DNA of 64,000 bases from Mucilaginibacter mallensis (GCF_900105165.1 NZ_LT629740.1:4836001-4900000), one strand, 5' to 3'; positions 9,595 through 18,936 are shown, counted from the stretch's first letter. The notes: generated from the sequence alone by a model not told the origin. Translations and numbers: made by a program.

Positions 9595-12531
9595 CTATTG
9601 GTGAAACCGTTCCTTTAAAAATTTACCGGTATAAGAGTCTTTCTCTTTTATCAGATCCTCGGGCAAGCCTTCAAACACAACCTTACCGCCTTTATCACCA
9701 CCTTCGGGGCCGATATCAATCACCCAGTCGGCGCATTTTATCACATCCATATTATGCTCTATTACGATGATGGTATTGCCATGATCCAGTAGCGCATCAA
9801 ACGATTTCAGCAGCTTTTTAATATCGGCAAAATGCAGTCCGGTGGTAGGTTCATCAAAAATGAAGAGTGTTTTATGTGTATTATTCCCCTTAACCAGGAA
9901 CGATGCCAGCTTTATACGCTGCGCCTCACCACCCGACAAGGTATTTGACGACTGCCCCAAATGGACATATCCCAAACCTACATCAACCAAAGGCTTTATT
10001 TTGGCGATGATCTTCGGCTCTTTTCTAAAGAACTCCAAAGCCTCATCAATGGTCATTTCCAATACTTCGGATACATTTTTATCCTGATAGGTAATATCCA
10101 GTATATGCTGTTTAAAACGTTTACCGCCGCAGGTTTCGCAAGTCAGGAAAATATCAGCCATAAACTGCATCTCAATCTTCACTTCGCCCTCACCCTGACA
10201 AACATCGCAACGACCGCCCTCTACGTTAAATGAAAACGCCGATGGCTTTAATCCCGCTGCCTTTGATGCTGGCTGAGCGGCGTACAGGTTACGGATCTCA
10301 TCCCAGGCCTTAACGTAAGTAACCGGGTTTGAACGTGATGAACGGCCTATCGGATTTTGATCTACCATTTCAACCTGTTCTATCTTCTGGTAATCGCCCT
10401 CAATGGCATCGTATGAACCGGTCTGCTCTCCCGAATAATTACCTAGCGTTTTTTGCAGGGCCGGGGCCAGTATCCGCTTAACCAAACTTGTTTTACCCGA
10501 GCCCGATACACCCGTAACTACCGTAAGCACCCCCATCGGGAATTTAGCGTTAACATGTTTCAGGTTATTTTCCCTGGCACCTTTAATACTAATATAATCA
10601 TGCCATTTTCGGCGTTGTGCAGGTATGGCTATTTCTTCCTTACCACTTAGGTAACGGCCGGTAAGGCTATTGTCGTCCTTTATAATTTCATCATAGGTAC
10701 CGGTAAATATCAGTTCGCCGCCATGAGTACCTGCCTCCGGACCAATATCGATGATATGGTCGGCCGCTTTCATGATCTCTTCCTCATGCTCAACCACCAG
10801 CACGGTATTACCTACATCACGCAAGGATTTAAGTACACCTATCAGTCGCTGGGTATCACGTGGGTGCAGGCCTATACTCGGCTCATCCAGCACATAAATT
10901 GATCCCACCAGGCTACTACCCAATGAAGTTGCCAAATTAATACGCTGCGATTCACCGCCCGATAAGGTGTTTGACAAGCGGTTAAGCGTTAAATAGCTCA
11001 AACCAACATCATTCAAAAACAGCAAACGGTTATTGATCTCCATCAACAGGCGCTTACCCACCTTGGTATCGGTTTCGTTTAGTTTGATGTTGCTGAAAAA
11101 TTCATAAGCCTTATCCAGCGGCATTAAAACCACATCGGTTATTGATCTGCCATCAATTTTCACATAGGATGCATCCTGCCTTAAACGACTGCCCTTACAC
11201 TCCGGACAAGTAGTTTTACCCCTGTATCGCGACAGCAGAACACGGTATTGGATCTTGAAGGTTTGTTCTTCCAGTTCCTTAAAAAAGGCATCCAGTCCGC
11301 GGAAGAATTTATTACCCGTCCATAACAGCTTTTGCTCTTTTTCGGTAAGTTGATTGTATTGGCGATGGATAGGAAAATCAAACTTTAAGGCATGCTGCAC
11401 CAGCTGATCATTCCACTCGCGCATTTTCTCGCCGCGCCATGGGGCAATTGCGCCCTCATAAATACTTTTGCTTTTATCGGGGATAACCAGGTCCTCATCA
11501 ATACCAATTACTTTTCCATAGCCTTCGCAGCGTTTACAAGCGCCATATGGGTTATTAAAGCTGAAAAAGTTTGGCGAAGGTTCTTCAAATTTTATCCCAT
11601 CAAGTTCAAAGCGATCGCAGAAGAAGCGTTCGGTTTCCTTATCCGCATCAGGCTCCTGGTAGCGCACATAGCAGTCACCCTTCCCCTCAAAAAACGCAGT
11701 TTGTATTGAGTCGCCCAAACGGCTTACAGTTTCATCTTCTTCGTTTTTAATAATACGATCGATCACAATACGCACCGCGTGATGAGCCGTTAATGATGAT
11801 TGAGAAGCGCCAATTTCAAGTTCCGCTTCCTCTTCCTCCGCCGCTGCCTTTTTCCTCCCTTTCGCTTTCGGCTTTACGCTTTCAACTTTTACCTCTTCTT
11901 CCAGCCACGACCCATCATCAACAATGCTCATATCCTCCAGCAAAGTTTCAATCCTTGCCAGTTTTTGCTGATACTCCACCCGCACAAAGCCTTTCTGCAT
12001 TAATACAGCCAGCTCTTCTTTTAAACTGCGATTATTATGCGGGTATAGCGGACAAAGTATAGTTACCTGGGTTTCATTAGGCAAAGTCATGATGAAATTG
12101 ATCACATCTGTAACCGAATCTTTTTTCACCAAATTGCCCGATATAGGCGATATAGTTTTACCTATCCGCGAAAAAAGCAATTTCAGATAATCATAAATCT
12201 CGGTTGATGTGCCTACTGTTGAGCGCGGGTTTGAGGTAATAACCTTTTGCTCAATAGCTATAGCCGGCGCTATGCCTTTTATATAATCAACATCGGGCTT
12301 ATTCATACGGCCCAGAAACTGGCGTGCGTATGATGAAAGGCTCTCCACGTAACGGCGTTGCCCTTCGGCATACAACGTATCAAAGGCCAGTGATGATTTG
12401 CCCGAACCCGACATGCCGGTAACTACCACCAGCTTGTTTTTAGGAATGGCAACATCCAGGTTCTTTAAATTGTGAACCCTGGCGCCCTTTATAATAATAT
12501 GATGTTGCGGATCTTTTTCTGCTTCGTTCAT
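9595..12531 (-). CDS. uvrA: Excinuclease ABC subunit A
   Basis: 978 aa. Damage-recognition ATPase of nucleotide excision repair. Two ABC modules: Walker A GMSGSGKSSLAFDTLY near 40 and GVSGSGKTSLVKR near 655, and signature LSGGESQRINLA / LSGGEAQRIKLA. Zinc fingers are visible as CKRCEGYG, CPECKGSRL and CDVCQGEGEV/CETCGGKR. A charged insert at about 214-243 (KPKAKGRKKAAAEEEEAE) makes it some 35 residues longer than usual. Start at ATG 12531 matches the family N-terminus (IIIKGARVHNLKN). Confidence 0.97.
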   Translation of the reverse strand: MNEAEKDPQHHIIIKGARVHNLKNLDVAIPKNKLVVVTGMSGSGKSSLAFDTLYAEGQRRYVESLSSYARQFLGRMNKPDVDYIKGIAPAIAIEQKVITSNPRSTVGTSTEIYDYLKLLFSRIGKTISPISGNLVKKDSVTDVINFIMTLPNETQVTILCPLYPHNNRSLKEELAVLMQKGFVRVEYQQKLARIETLLEDMSIVDDGSWLEEEVKVESVKPKAKGRKKAAAEEEEAELEIGASQSSLTAHHAVRIVIDRIIKNEEDETVSRLGDSIQTAFFEGKGDCYVRYQEPDADKETERFFCDRFELDGIKFEEPSPNFFSFNNPYGACKRCEGYGKVIGIDEDLVIPDKSKSIYEGAIAPWRGEKMREWNDQLVQHALKFDFPIHRQYNQLTEKEQKLLWTGNKFFRGLDAFFKELEEQTFKIQYRVLLSRYRGKTTCPECKGSRLRQDASYVKIDGRSITDVVLMPLDKAYEFFSNIKLNETDTKVGKRLLMEINNRLLFLNDVGLSYLTLNRLSNTLSGGESQRINLATSLGSSLVGSIYVLDEPSIGLHPRDTQRLIGVLKSLRDVGNTVLVVEHEEEIMKAADHIIDIGPEAGTHGGELIFTGTYDEIIKDDNSLTGRYLSGKEEIAIPAQRRKWHDYISIKGARENNLKHVNAKFPMGVLTVVTGVSGSGKTSLVKRILAPALQKTLGNYSGEQTGSYDAIEGDYQKIEQVEMVDQNPIGRSSRSNPVTYVKAWDEIRNLYAAQPASKAAGLKPSAFSFNVEGGRCDVCQGEGEVKIEMQFMADIFLTCETCGGKRFKQHILDITYQDKNVSEVLEMTIDEALEFFRKEPKIIAKIKPLVDVGLGYVHLGQSSNTLSGGEAQRIKLASFLVKGNNTHKTLFIFDEPTTGLHFADIKKLLKSFDALLDHGNTIIVIEHNMDVIKCADWVIDIGPEGGDKGGKVVFEGLPEDLIKEKDSYTGKFLKERFHQ

Positions 12532-12539
12532 TTAGTTGT

Positions 12540-12634
12540 AGTTCATGGTTGATAGTTCATAGTGTTTATCTCAGCATAGTCCACAGGAGTTAGATAACCA
12601 TTTTGGTTATGAACCATCAACCATGAACTATGAA
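12540..12634. repeat. Imperfect palindrome upstream of uvrA
   Basis: 14 bp perfect arms (12540-12553 agttcatggttgat; 12616-12629) extended by imperfect pairing, with a small inner palindrome ataaccattttggttat. The rest of the gap to 12960 is AT-rich; it carries a TTTG at about 12832 and a TTATTTG-like box near 12856 that could serve the sigma-factor gene. Nothing else is seen there. Confidence 0.55.
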
Positions 12635-12960
12635 TTTTTCGGCTATGAAATATTAACCGCTATCAAAACGCAAAAATCCTAAAATTATTAGCCGTTTCCA
12701 AATGCGTTTAGGATTATGTTGCTAATTATGACCGCTTTATTATAAATGTTAAATTGTGTTAAATATTAGTGCGTTTTGAACTTAAACGCCGTTCAAACTG
12801 ACTAAAACATTCATATATTCAACAAAAAATATTTGCTTTTTCCCCCGAAATTTGTTTTATTTGATGTAACAATTTCTTAACAAGAAGGAGAACCCCTATA
12901 GATTGAACTCTACTTTAAAAAAAATTACAATTTTAACTAAGTTTAAAGTAACAGTTTTCT

Positions 12961-13545
12961 ATGGATTTTCAATTGAAAAGTGATCAGGATCTAATCCATC
13001 TATACATCATGGGTGATGAGGCGGGGCTTGTTGAATTAATACGCCGCTATCAATCAAAAATTTACACTTCAATTTATCTGCTCGTTAAAGACGAATATCT
13101 TGCTGAGGACATTTTCCAGGATACTTTTATTAAGGTTATTAATACTTTAAAAGCCGGAAAATATAACGAGGAAGGCAAGTTTTTACCATGGGTAACCCGC
13201 ATTGCGCATAATTTGGTTATTGACCATTTCAGGCGTGAAAAACGTGCACCAATGGTTAGTAATGGTGACGACTTTGATATTTTTGAAGTACTGGGCAATT
13301 ATGATGAAAGCACCGAGGACCGTATGGTTCGCGATCAGACACATAAGGACCTTAAAACTTTGATTCAGCTTTTACCGTCGGAACAAAAAGAAGTTTTGAT
13401 AATGCGCCACTTTGGCGATCTGAGCTTTAAAGAGATTGCTGACATAACCGATGTGAGCATTAATACTGCTTTAGGCCGTATGCGTTACGCACTTAATAAC
13501 CTGCGTAAAATGATGCAGAGTAAAGAACTAAGCTTAAAAAATTAA
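12961..13545 (+). CDS. ECF-type RNA polymerase sigma-70 factor
   Basis: 194 aa. Region 2 is at about 20-95 (EYLAEDIFQDTFIKVI, FLPWVTRIAHNLVIDHFRR) and region 4 at about 130-185 (LPSEQKEVLIMRHFGDLSFKE, ALGRMRYALNNLR). No FecR-type anti-sigma partner is next to it; instead a 65-residue ORF follows after 100 bp. Likely a group IV sigma factor for an envelope or growth regulon. Regulation is not visible. Confidence 0.92.
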   Translation: MDFQLKSDQDLIHLYIMGDEAGLVELIRRYQSKIYTSIYLLVKDEYLAEDIFQDTFIKVINTLKAGKYNEEGKFLPWVTRIAHNLVIDHFRREKRAPMVSNGDDFDIFEVLGNYDESTEDRMVRDQTHKDLKTLIQLLPSEQKEVLIMRHFGDLSFKEIADITDVSINTALGRMRYALNNLRKMMQSKELSLKN

Positions 13546-13645
13546 TGATGAAAAAATCATGAAAATTTCATGAAATTTTTTTTATAGTTAATAAAATATT
13601 ATATTCAGGCTTGCGTTTAGTTAATATTAAACACTAGACAAGCAT

Positions 13646-13843
13646 ATGGGCGAAACCTTTACAAATCCATTTACTGCGGTCATTAACAAAACTGAGATGA
13701 AGGAGTCGGATGTGCACGAGAATTTAGAAGCGGACGAAGTGATATTTTACCACTCACTGCGCAATGATTTGGACCTTTTAGCAAAGAGACCAAAATTGCA
13801 GACGATTCACTACATCCTTGATTATTCAAAGAGTTTACGTTAA
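13646..13843 (+). CDS. Small acidic hypothetical protein
   Basis: 65 aa (MGETFTNPFTAVINKTEMKE ...), with no signal peptide or membrane helix, ending in a helical KRPKLQTIHYILDYSKSLR tail. It follows the sigma gene on the same strand after 100 bp and is closed by its own terminator, which supports a real gene. It could be a small regulator of the sigma factor, but nothing in the sequence proves it. Confidence 0.6.
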   Translation: MGETFTNPFTAVINKTEMKESDVHENLEADEVIFYHSLRNDLDLLAKRPKLQTIHYILDYSKSLR

Positions 13844-13864
13844 TCGAAGATTCCGTAAAGACAA

Positions 13865-13907
13865 AAATCCAGGGCGATGAGTTGTAAAACTTTATCACCC
13901 TGGATTT
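13865..13907 (+). terminator. Rho-independent terminator
   Basis: Arms aaatccagggcgat (13865) and atcaccctggattt (13894-13907), with one G-T pair, followed by a T-rich run. Closes the sigma factor/65-aa unit. Confidence 0.85.
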
Positions 13908-13968
13908 ATTTTTTTAACTATTTTTGGACTGAAGGCTGCCGACTAAAGACTTCAGACTTTTCATAACC

Positions 13969-14721
13969 ATGCTCAAGCAAGAACGCTACCAACATTTTGT
14001 AGATTACTTTTCAAAAAACCAACCCGATGCCGTTACCGAACTGCATTACGGCAATCCGTTTCAATTATTGGTAGCGGTTATCCTATCGGCACAATGTACT
14101 GATAAGCGCATAAACCAGGTAACGCCTGCCCTATTTGAGCGTTTCCCAAGCCCTGAAAGTTTAGCCGCATCAACCCCCGAAGAAGTTTTTACCTACATAC
14201 GCAGTGTTAGCTACCCCAATAACAAGGCCAAGCACCTGGTGGGCATGGCCAAAATGCTGGTTGAAAAATTCCACAGCCAGGTACCCGAGGGGCTTGATGA
14301 ACTACAGCAAATGCCGGGTGTTGGGCGCAAAACAGCCAATGTAATAGCATCCGTAATATTTGAAGCACCAGCCATAGCGGTTGATACCCACGTTTTCCGT
14401 GTGGCTAACCGCATAGGGTTAACCACTAATGCCCGTACCCCACTGGCAGTTGAAAAACAATTGGTAGAATACCTACCGGTAGAAACTTTAGGTATAGCCC
14501 ATCATTGGCTTATATTGCATGGCCGTTACATCTGCATAGCCCGTAGCCCTAAATGTGAGGTTTGTCCCATAAGCTGGTTCTGCAAATACTACACCCGCAC
14601 CCATACCGAAACCTACCTGCAAAAACAGGAAGCCCTGAAAGTTAAAAAAACAAAAGATCAGAAAAAGAAAAAAGCGCTGGATGTAATAAGCAAGGAATTA
14701 AAGAAACGAAGCGTTAAATAA
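13969..14721 (+). CDS. nth: Endonuclease III (DNA glycosylase/AP lyase)
   Basis: 250 aa. Base-excision repair of oxidised pyrimidines. The helix-hairpin-helix MPGVGRKTANVIA carries catalytic Lys121, and Asp139 is in AIAVDTHVFR. The [4Fe-4S] cluster cysteines C189, C196, C199 and C205 have the family spacing C-x6-C-x2-C-x5-C. About 30 extra lysine-rich residues form the C-terminal tail (KKTKDQKKKKALDV), longer than the usual ~210 aa enzyme; probably a flexible DNA-affinity tail. Confidence 0.95.
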   Translation: MLKQERYQHFVDYFSKNQPDAVTELHYGNPFQLLVAVILSAQCTDKRINQVTPALFERFPSPESLAASTPEEVFTYIRSVSYPNNKAKHLVGMAKMLVEKFHSQVPEGLDELQQMPGVGRKTANVIASVIFEAPAIAVDTHVFRVANRIGLTTNARTPLAVEKQLVEYLPVETLGIAHHWLILHGRYICIARSPKCEVCPISWFCKYYTRTHTETYLQKQEALKVKKTKDQKKKKALDVISKELKKRSVK

Positions 14722-14737
14722 CTCATATAACCCCCAT

Positions 14738-14840
14738 TGTCATTTCGACCGGAGGGAGAAATCTTCTGCACTATGCAATTCGGACATGCACAACGTAAAT
14801 ACAAGTAGAAGAAGATTTCTCACTATCGTTCGAAATGACA
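14738..14840. repeat. Dispersed palindromic repeat, family C
   Basis: 103 bp with inverted ends tgtcatttcga (14738) and tcgaaatgaca (14830), and a second inner inverted pair gagaaatcttct/agaagatttctc. Same architecture as families A and B. Confidence 0.75.
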
Positions 14841-14859
14841 GGATGTAAAAACGTGCACT

Positions 14860-14889
14860 GGTCTAAGTTTAGCGCAGCGAACTTAGACC
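14860..14889. repeat. Hairpin between nth and AraC gene
   Basis: 10 bp perfect arms ggtctaagtt (14860) and aacttagacc (14880) around agcgcagcg-type loop. No T-tract. It lies between convergent genes and may still act as a weak terminator. Confidence 0.5.
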
Positions 14890-14914
14890 CAAATGATGTA
14901 AGCTTCCAGCTTAC

Positions 14915-15802
14915 CTACGCCACGGCCTCGCCGCTCTCCAAACTCCGCATAAACTTCTTCCTGTAATTTAGCGGACTCAGGTTCATCTTTAGCTTAAACA
15001 TCTTGTAAAAATGCGACACATCGCCGAAACCGCTTTCAAACGAGATCTCTGATATCGGTTTATCTGTTTGTACTAATTGCTGGGTGGCGTAGTTAAGGCG
15101 GTACTCAATAATGGTTTCCATAAAGGTTTTGCGCGTTATCTTCTTAAAGTACTTGCAAAATGCGTTGGTGGTCATGTTGGCTATGCTGGCTGCTTTATCC
15201 AATGATACCTGCTGCCTGAAATTCTCCACCAAATAAGCAAATACGGGGTTTATGCGTTCCTGCTCGGCTATAGTACGCGCGGCAATAGTTTGGCTTTGGT
15301 CGAGCAATGCAAACTCGCTTGATAATGCAAGTTGCTGCAAAATATCAAGCAGCATCAGCATCTTTTTAAAACTATTTTCTTCCTCAATCAACGCTACCAA
15401 ACGCTGGTTGATCCGCTGCCTGGTACCGGCTTTAAAACTGATACCGCTGGCTGCAAATTGAAAAAGCTTTTTAATGTCCTTCAATTCCGTGCGGCAAAAA
15501 AAATCATCACCTAAAAAACTCTCATTAAACTGTATAACTATGGCGGTGGCTTCGGGCTGGGGACGGGTTGTATCCAGTTTCCAGCAATGAGGCAGGTTGG
15601 GACCGAGTAATACCAGGTCGCCATGGCAAAAATCTTCCATATGGCTGCCTGCATAACGTTTGCCGTTTGCCTGTATAATGCTGGTTAACTCGTACTCCGG
15701 ATGAAAATGATAAGGGCCGTCAAAGACCCATTTATCAAATTTACGGGCGATAAATGATTGTCGGTTGCCCGTTTGAAGGGCTTCAAAAGATGCTTTAATC
15801 AT
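14915..15802 (-). CDS. AraC-family transcriptional regulator
   Basis: 295 aa. The N-terminal cupin-type sensor domain (YHFHPEYELTSIIQANGKRY, HGDLVLLGPNLPHCW) occupies about 20-110, and two helix-turn-helix motifs lie at about 190-285 (SLDKAASIANMTTNAFCKYF and ISEISFESGFGDVSHFYKMF). Divergent from the PhyH gene, with 119 bp between starts, so it probably controls that gene in response to a small ligand. Confidence 0.9.
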   Translation of the reverse strand: MIKASFEALQTGNRQSFIARKFDKWVFDGPYHFHPEYELTSIIQANGKRYAGSHMEDFCHGDLVLLGPNLPHCWKLDTTRPQPEATAIVIQFNESFLGDDFFCRTELKDIKKLFQFAASGISFKAGTRQRINQRLVALIEEENSFKKMLMLLDILQQLALSSEFALLDQSQTIAARTIAEQERINPVFAYLVENFRQQVSLDKAASIANMTTNAFCKYFKKITRKTFMETIIEYRLNYATQQLVQTDKPISEISFESGFGDVSHFYKMFKLKMNLSPLNYRKKFMRSLESGEAVA

Positions 15803-15921
15803 TGCGTATTTTAATAGGGTGCGCCAATTTATATCTTTTTTAGATAATATACACCATAATTACACCACTTTTTTCATTTTTTTTGCTTCGCGATTTGGCT
15901 TCCTTTGAAAATAGCTAAACA

Positions 15922-16743
15922 ATGGATACAACACTTGCACATTTGCCTCAGTTAAACGACTTCAAGAAGCTGCCTGATGCTGATATCAGGGAGTTCCGTG
16001 AAAAAGGTCATACACTTGTCAAAGAGGTGTTATCAACCGCTGAAATAGACGCTTACCGCCCGCTAATAGTTGCTGCGGCTGATAAATATAATACCGAAAA
16101 ACGCCAACTACAGGACAGGGATACCTACGGCAAAGCATTCCTGCAGATCATGAACCTATGGCAAGCTGATGAACAGGTAAAGCAATTTGTGCTGGCTAAA
16201 CGCCTCGCAAAAATGGCCGCCGACCTGATGGGTGTAGAAAATGTACGCCTATACCACGATCAGGCCTTGTTTAAAGAAGCCGGTGGCGGCCCAACCCCAT
16301 GGCACCAGGATCAGTATTATTGGCCCATAGATACCAATAACACCATTACCATGTGGATGCCGCTGGTTGATATTGATGTGGATATGGGCATGCTCACGTT
16401 CGCATCTGGCTCCTATACCAATGGGGCGATATTCGATCATGAGATCTCTGATGAATCGGAAAGCGCGTTTGATGATTATGTGAATGACAAGCAATTCCCA
16501 ATAAGCAGAGCGCAAACCATGAAAGCCGGCGATGCTACCTGGCACCGTGGCTTTACCATACACAACGCACCGGGCAATAACTCCAACAAAATGCGCGAGG
16601 TAATGACCATCATCTACATTGCCGATGGCGCGCACGTTACCCCCTACAAAAACGAATGGCAGAAAAACGATCACCACAAATGGCTCATGGGCAAACCCAT
16701 AGGCGAGCTAATCGACTCAGCGCTTAACCCGCTGCTGCTTTGA
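15922..16743 (+). CDS. Phytanoyl-CoA dioxygenase (PhyH) family protein
   Basis: 273 aa. Fe(II)/2-oxoglutarate dioxygenase of unknown substrate. The metal triad appears as H128 and D130 (TPWHQDQYYW) with H214 (FTIHNAPGNNS); R225 (KMREVM) likely binds 2-oxoglutarate. H208 (TWHRGF) is an alternative third ligand. In the cytosol. Shares a divergent promoter region with the AraC gene and ends at a clear terminator, so it is a single-gene unit under likely AraC control. Confidence 0.88.
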   Translation: MDTTLAHLPQLNDFKKLPDADIREFREKGHTLVKEVLSTAEIDAYRPLIVAAADKYNTEKRQLQDRDTYGKAFLQIMNLWQADEQVKQFVLAKRLAKMAADLMGVENVRLYHDQALFKEAGGGPTPWHQDQYYWPIDTNNTITMWMPLVDIDVDMGMLTFASGSYTNGAIFDHEISDESESAFDDYVNDKQFPISRAQTMKAGDATWHRGFTIHNAPGNNSNKMREVMTIIYIADGAHVTPYKNEWQKNDHHKWLMGKPIGELIDSALNPLLL

Positions 16744-16782
16744 TATAAAGATATCTATTGGTTAGATTGAGTGAGAAGAATT

Positions 16783-16806
16783 GGAGGCTTTAGGGCCTCC
16801 TTTTTT
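16783..16806 (+). terminator. Rho-independent terminator after the PhyH gene
   Basis: Stem ggaggc/gcctcc (16783-16788, 16795-16800) followed by six T. Confidence 0.9.
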
Positions 16807-16828
16807 AGTTTTGGCCTGCTTTTTTTCA

Positions 16829-16938
16829 ATTCCCCTCTTGAGAGGGGGTGCGAAGGAATGAGTAGTGGCAGGGGTGTGTTTGTGCGCCAGGCTTGTTGAA
16901 GAAAGGACACACCCCTCCACCCCTCTCAAGAGGGGAAT
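16829..16938. repeat. Long inverted repeat
   Basis: Arms attcccctcttgagaggg (16829) and its complement ending at 16938, each itself a palindrome (cccctcttgagagggg), plus an inner pair ggggtgtgt/acacacccc. Foldback element of about 110 bp. Confidence 0.7.
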
Positions 16939-16955
16939 CGCACTTGGCCTTCCCC

Positions 16956-17066
16956 ATTTAGCGCAAGTCTTGTGTGTGAGAATAGAGAAATGGCTGACTT
17001 GTGCTTCTTAATCTTAATATCACAAGTCATCATCACACAAACAGCCGCACAAGACTTGCGCTAAAT
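16956..17066. repeat. Inverted repeat reaching into the DUF3885 gene
   Basis: 19 bp perfect arms (16956-16974 atttagcgcaagtcttgtg; 17048-17066). The right arm overlaps the 3' end of the following minus-strand gene and contains its TAG stop. Confidence 0.75.
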
Positions 17067-17708
17067 GATATTCAGTTTATTAATTATTTCTGGTCGATTA
17101 ACTTCTAAGATCAAATCTGAAAGCTGGTTATAATATTCCTTTAACAGACTAACATCATATGATATTATATCACATCCGCGATCATCATACATAATAGTAA
17201 CAGTATTTCTTGTAAGGTTGATGATATAAAGCTCTCCTTCTCTATCCTCTAAAACCGGGCTTCTTCCAAAATCCATATTTGATATTGCTACATAAAGATT
17301 ATGAAAGTTTATATTGTTTACACTGTCTTTAATTAATACCTGACAAGATCGCACTGAAGCATTTACACCTTCATAGTCGTAAAAAGGCGTTCTTCTTCTT
17401 TTAAGCTCAATTGTTGCATTTTTACTTATTTGTTTAAATAAATAATTAGCTAATCTGATTTTTCTTCGCTTGTAAGTATCTTTTCGATACAACAGTAATA
17501 TATCATCATTTTCGGTTGTAGTTATCGCATGTATTTTATCCATCCGTCTTACTACTTCTTCAAAATAAGCATCTTCAGATGTTTCCAGAACTGCATCCTG
17601 TAAATCAAATCTCAATCCGAAAGCCCCGGCAAAGAATAATGGTCGAAATAATTTAAGCCCTTTGAAATTGACATCAAGATAAATTTTCAATTCAGCGGAC
17701 AGGCTCAT
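17061..17708 (-). CDS. DUF3885 domain protein
   Basis: 215 aa. The opening LKLFRPLFFAGAFGLRFDL and the late motif VTIMYDDRGCDII fit DUF3885, a family of unknown function found in many phyla, often in accessory DNA. No signal or membrane segment. Its last two codons and stop lie in a 19 bp inverted-repeat arm, so the C-terminus may have been reshaped by repeat insertion. Not in an operon: the next gene upstream on this strand is over 200 bp away. Confidence 0.65.
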   Translation of the reverse strand: MSLSAELKIYLDVNFKGLKLFRPLFFAGAFGLRFDLQDAVLETSEDAYFEEVVRRMDKIHAITTTENDDILLLYRKDTYKRRKIRLANYLFKQISKNATIELKRRRTPFYDYEGVNASVRSCQVLIKDSVNNINFHNLYVAISNMDFGRSPVLEDREGELYIINLTRNTVTIMYDDRGCDIISYDVSLLKEYYNQLSDLILEVNRPEIINKLNII

Positions 17709-17749
17709 GTGATAAAAATAGTGAAACTACAAGGAATAAAAAAATCTCT

Positions 17750-17895
17750 CCGCCCGTTCAAGCGTCCACGCTTGAACGCAAAAAGACTTTTAGCGTCCAC
17801 GCTAAAAGTCCTTCAAAATCATTTTATTTTAATAGCAACGTAAGCGTGGACGCTTACAAAAACCAACATTCAAGCGTGGACGCTTGAACGGGCGG
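17750..17895. repeat. Nested palindrome cluster with AGCGTCCACGCT core
   Basis: 27 bp perfect outer arms (17750-17776, 17869-17895) enclose four copies of a 12 nt near-palindrome: 17761 and 17792 as agcgtccacgct, 17843 and 17873 as agcgtggacgct. Each copy has its own complementary flanks (caa/ttg, tttt/aaaa, gta/tac). Confidence 0.8.
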
Positions 17896-17920
17896 TAGAG
17901 GCGAGTATATAAGTTGCATT

Positions 17921-18913
17921 TTACTCCGCTAACCAAATAGCATCAATAAACCATTTCTTACTATCAAAAAATATATTCAGCGGCTTAAAGCCTGCTACAT
18001 CTGCCATTTGGTTACTTTGCATTACCGAGTATTTCTGCGAAATCTCCATGTAGATGTATTCATCCTTAAAAAAGTGAATATCTGCTTTACCATTGATCTT
18101 CACCTGCTGATCTGTCAAACTAATTAAATAACTTTTACAAGCACCCGTTTCAGGATCGTATATGGGGTAATGATCAAACTGTGTTAAATTAAAATCGGCA
18201 TTCAGCTCGCGGTTTATGCGTTCCAGCAAGTTCAGGTTAAACCGTTTGGTAATACCCTCTTTATCATTGTAAGCTGCCAACACGGTTTTGGGGTTCTTTT
18301 TCAGGTCGATACCCATCAACACCATATCCCCTGTCGAAAGATTTTTACGTAGTTCCTTACAGAAATTCTCCGCATCGCTCACCGGCATATTGCCAATGTT
18401 CGATCCTAAAAATAATACTACCTTGCGCCTTTTTGAGATCGATGCCGCTTTTTTCAACATATCGAAATACTCGCCGTTTAAACCGATTATTTTAATACCT
18501 GGCAGTGCTGCGGGTAATGTCGCGTGTAAAAAGGTGATTACGTTGTCTGATATATCAATCGGCAAATAGGTAAAATCAGCCTTTTGCTCCACCAAATGTT
18601 TCAATAAATAGGTTGATTTCATAGCATCACCTGCACCCAACTCAATCAGGTCGAAGGCATCACCGCCTGCCATAATAGCTTCGGCAAGTCCTGCTGTTTG
18701 CTCTGTGAAAATTTCCAGCTCGCAATTGGTTGGATAATATTCCTCGCAAGCCATTAACTCCTGGAAAAGCTTATCCCCATTAGCATCATAAAAATACATG
18801 GAGTTTAAGCGTTTCGGCGTCGATTGTAGGCCGACAACTACATCCTTATAAAACTGGTCGGTTTTAACTGGCTTTTTTTCCTTTATCAGACTTTGTAAAA
18901 ATGCAGTGTTCAT
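17921..18913 (-). CDS. egtD: L-histidine N-alpha-methyltransferase
   Basis: 330 aa, normal length. Trimethylates histidine to hercynine with S-adenosylmethionine, the first step of ergothioneine synthesis; cytosolic. Family motifs: MYFYDANGDKLFQELMACEEYYP near 39-61, SAM site FDLIELGAGDAMKS (87-100), VLFLGSNIGNMP and MGIDLKKN. Last gene of the minus-strand operon, 23 bp after egtB. Confidence 0.93.
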   Translation of the reverse strand: MNTAFLQSLIKEKKPVKTDQFYKDVVVGLQSTPKRLNSMYFYDANGDKLFQELMACEEYYPTNCELEIFTEQTAGLAEAIMAGGDAFDLIELGAGDAMKSTYLLKHLVEQKADFTYLPIDISDNVITFLHATLPAALPGIKIIGLNGEYFDMLKKAASISKRRKVVLFLGSNIGNMPVSDAENFCKELRKNLSTGDMVLMGIDLKKNPKTVLAAYNDKEGITKRFNLNLLERINRELNADFNLTQFDHYPIYDPETGACKSYLISLTDQQVKINGKADIHFFKDEYIYMEISQKYSVMQSNQMADVAGFKPLNIFFDSKKWFIDAIWLAE

Positions 18914-18936
18914 ATTTAATAGGTTGATGAGACGAA

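Noticed and set aside
17750..17895. CRISPR array
   Set aside because: The repeats are palindromic with compensating flanks and irregular spacing, with no cas gene; a foldback element fits better.
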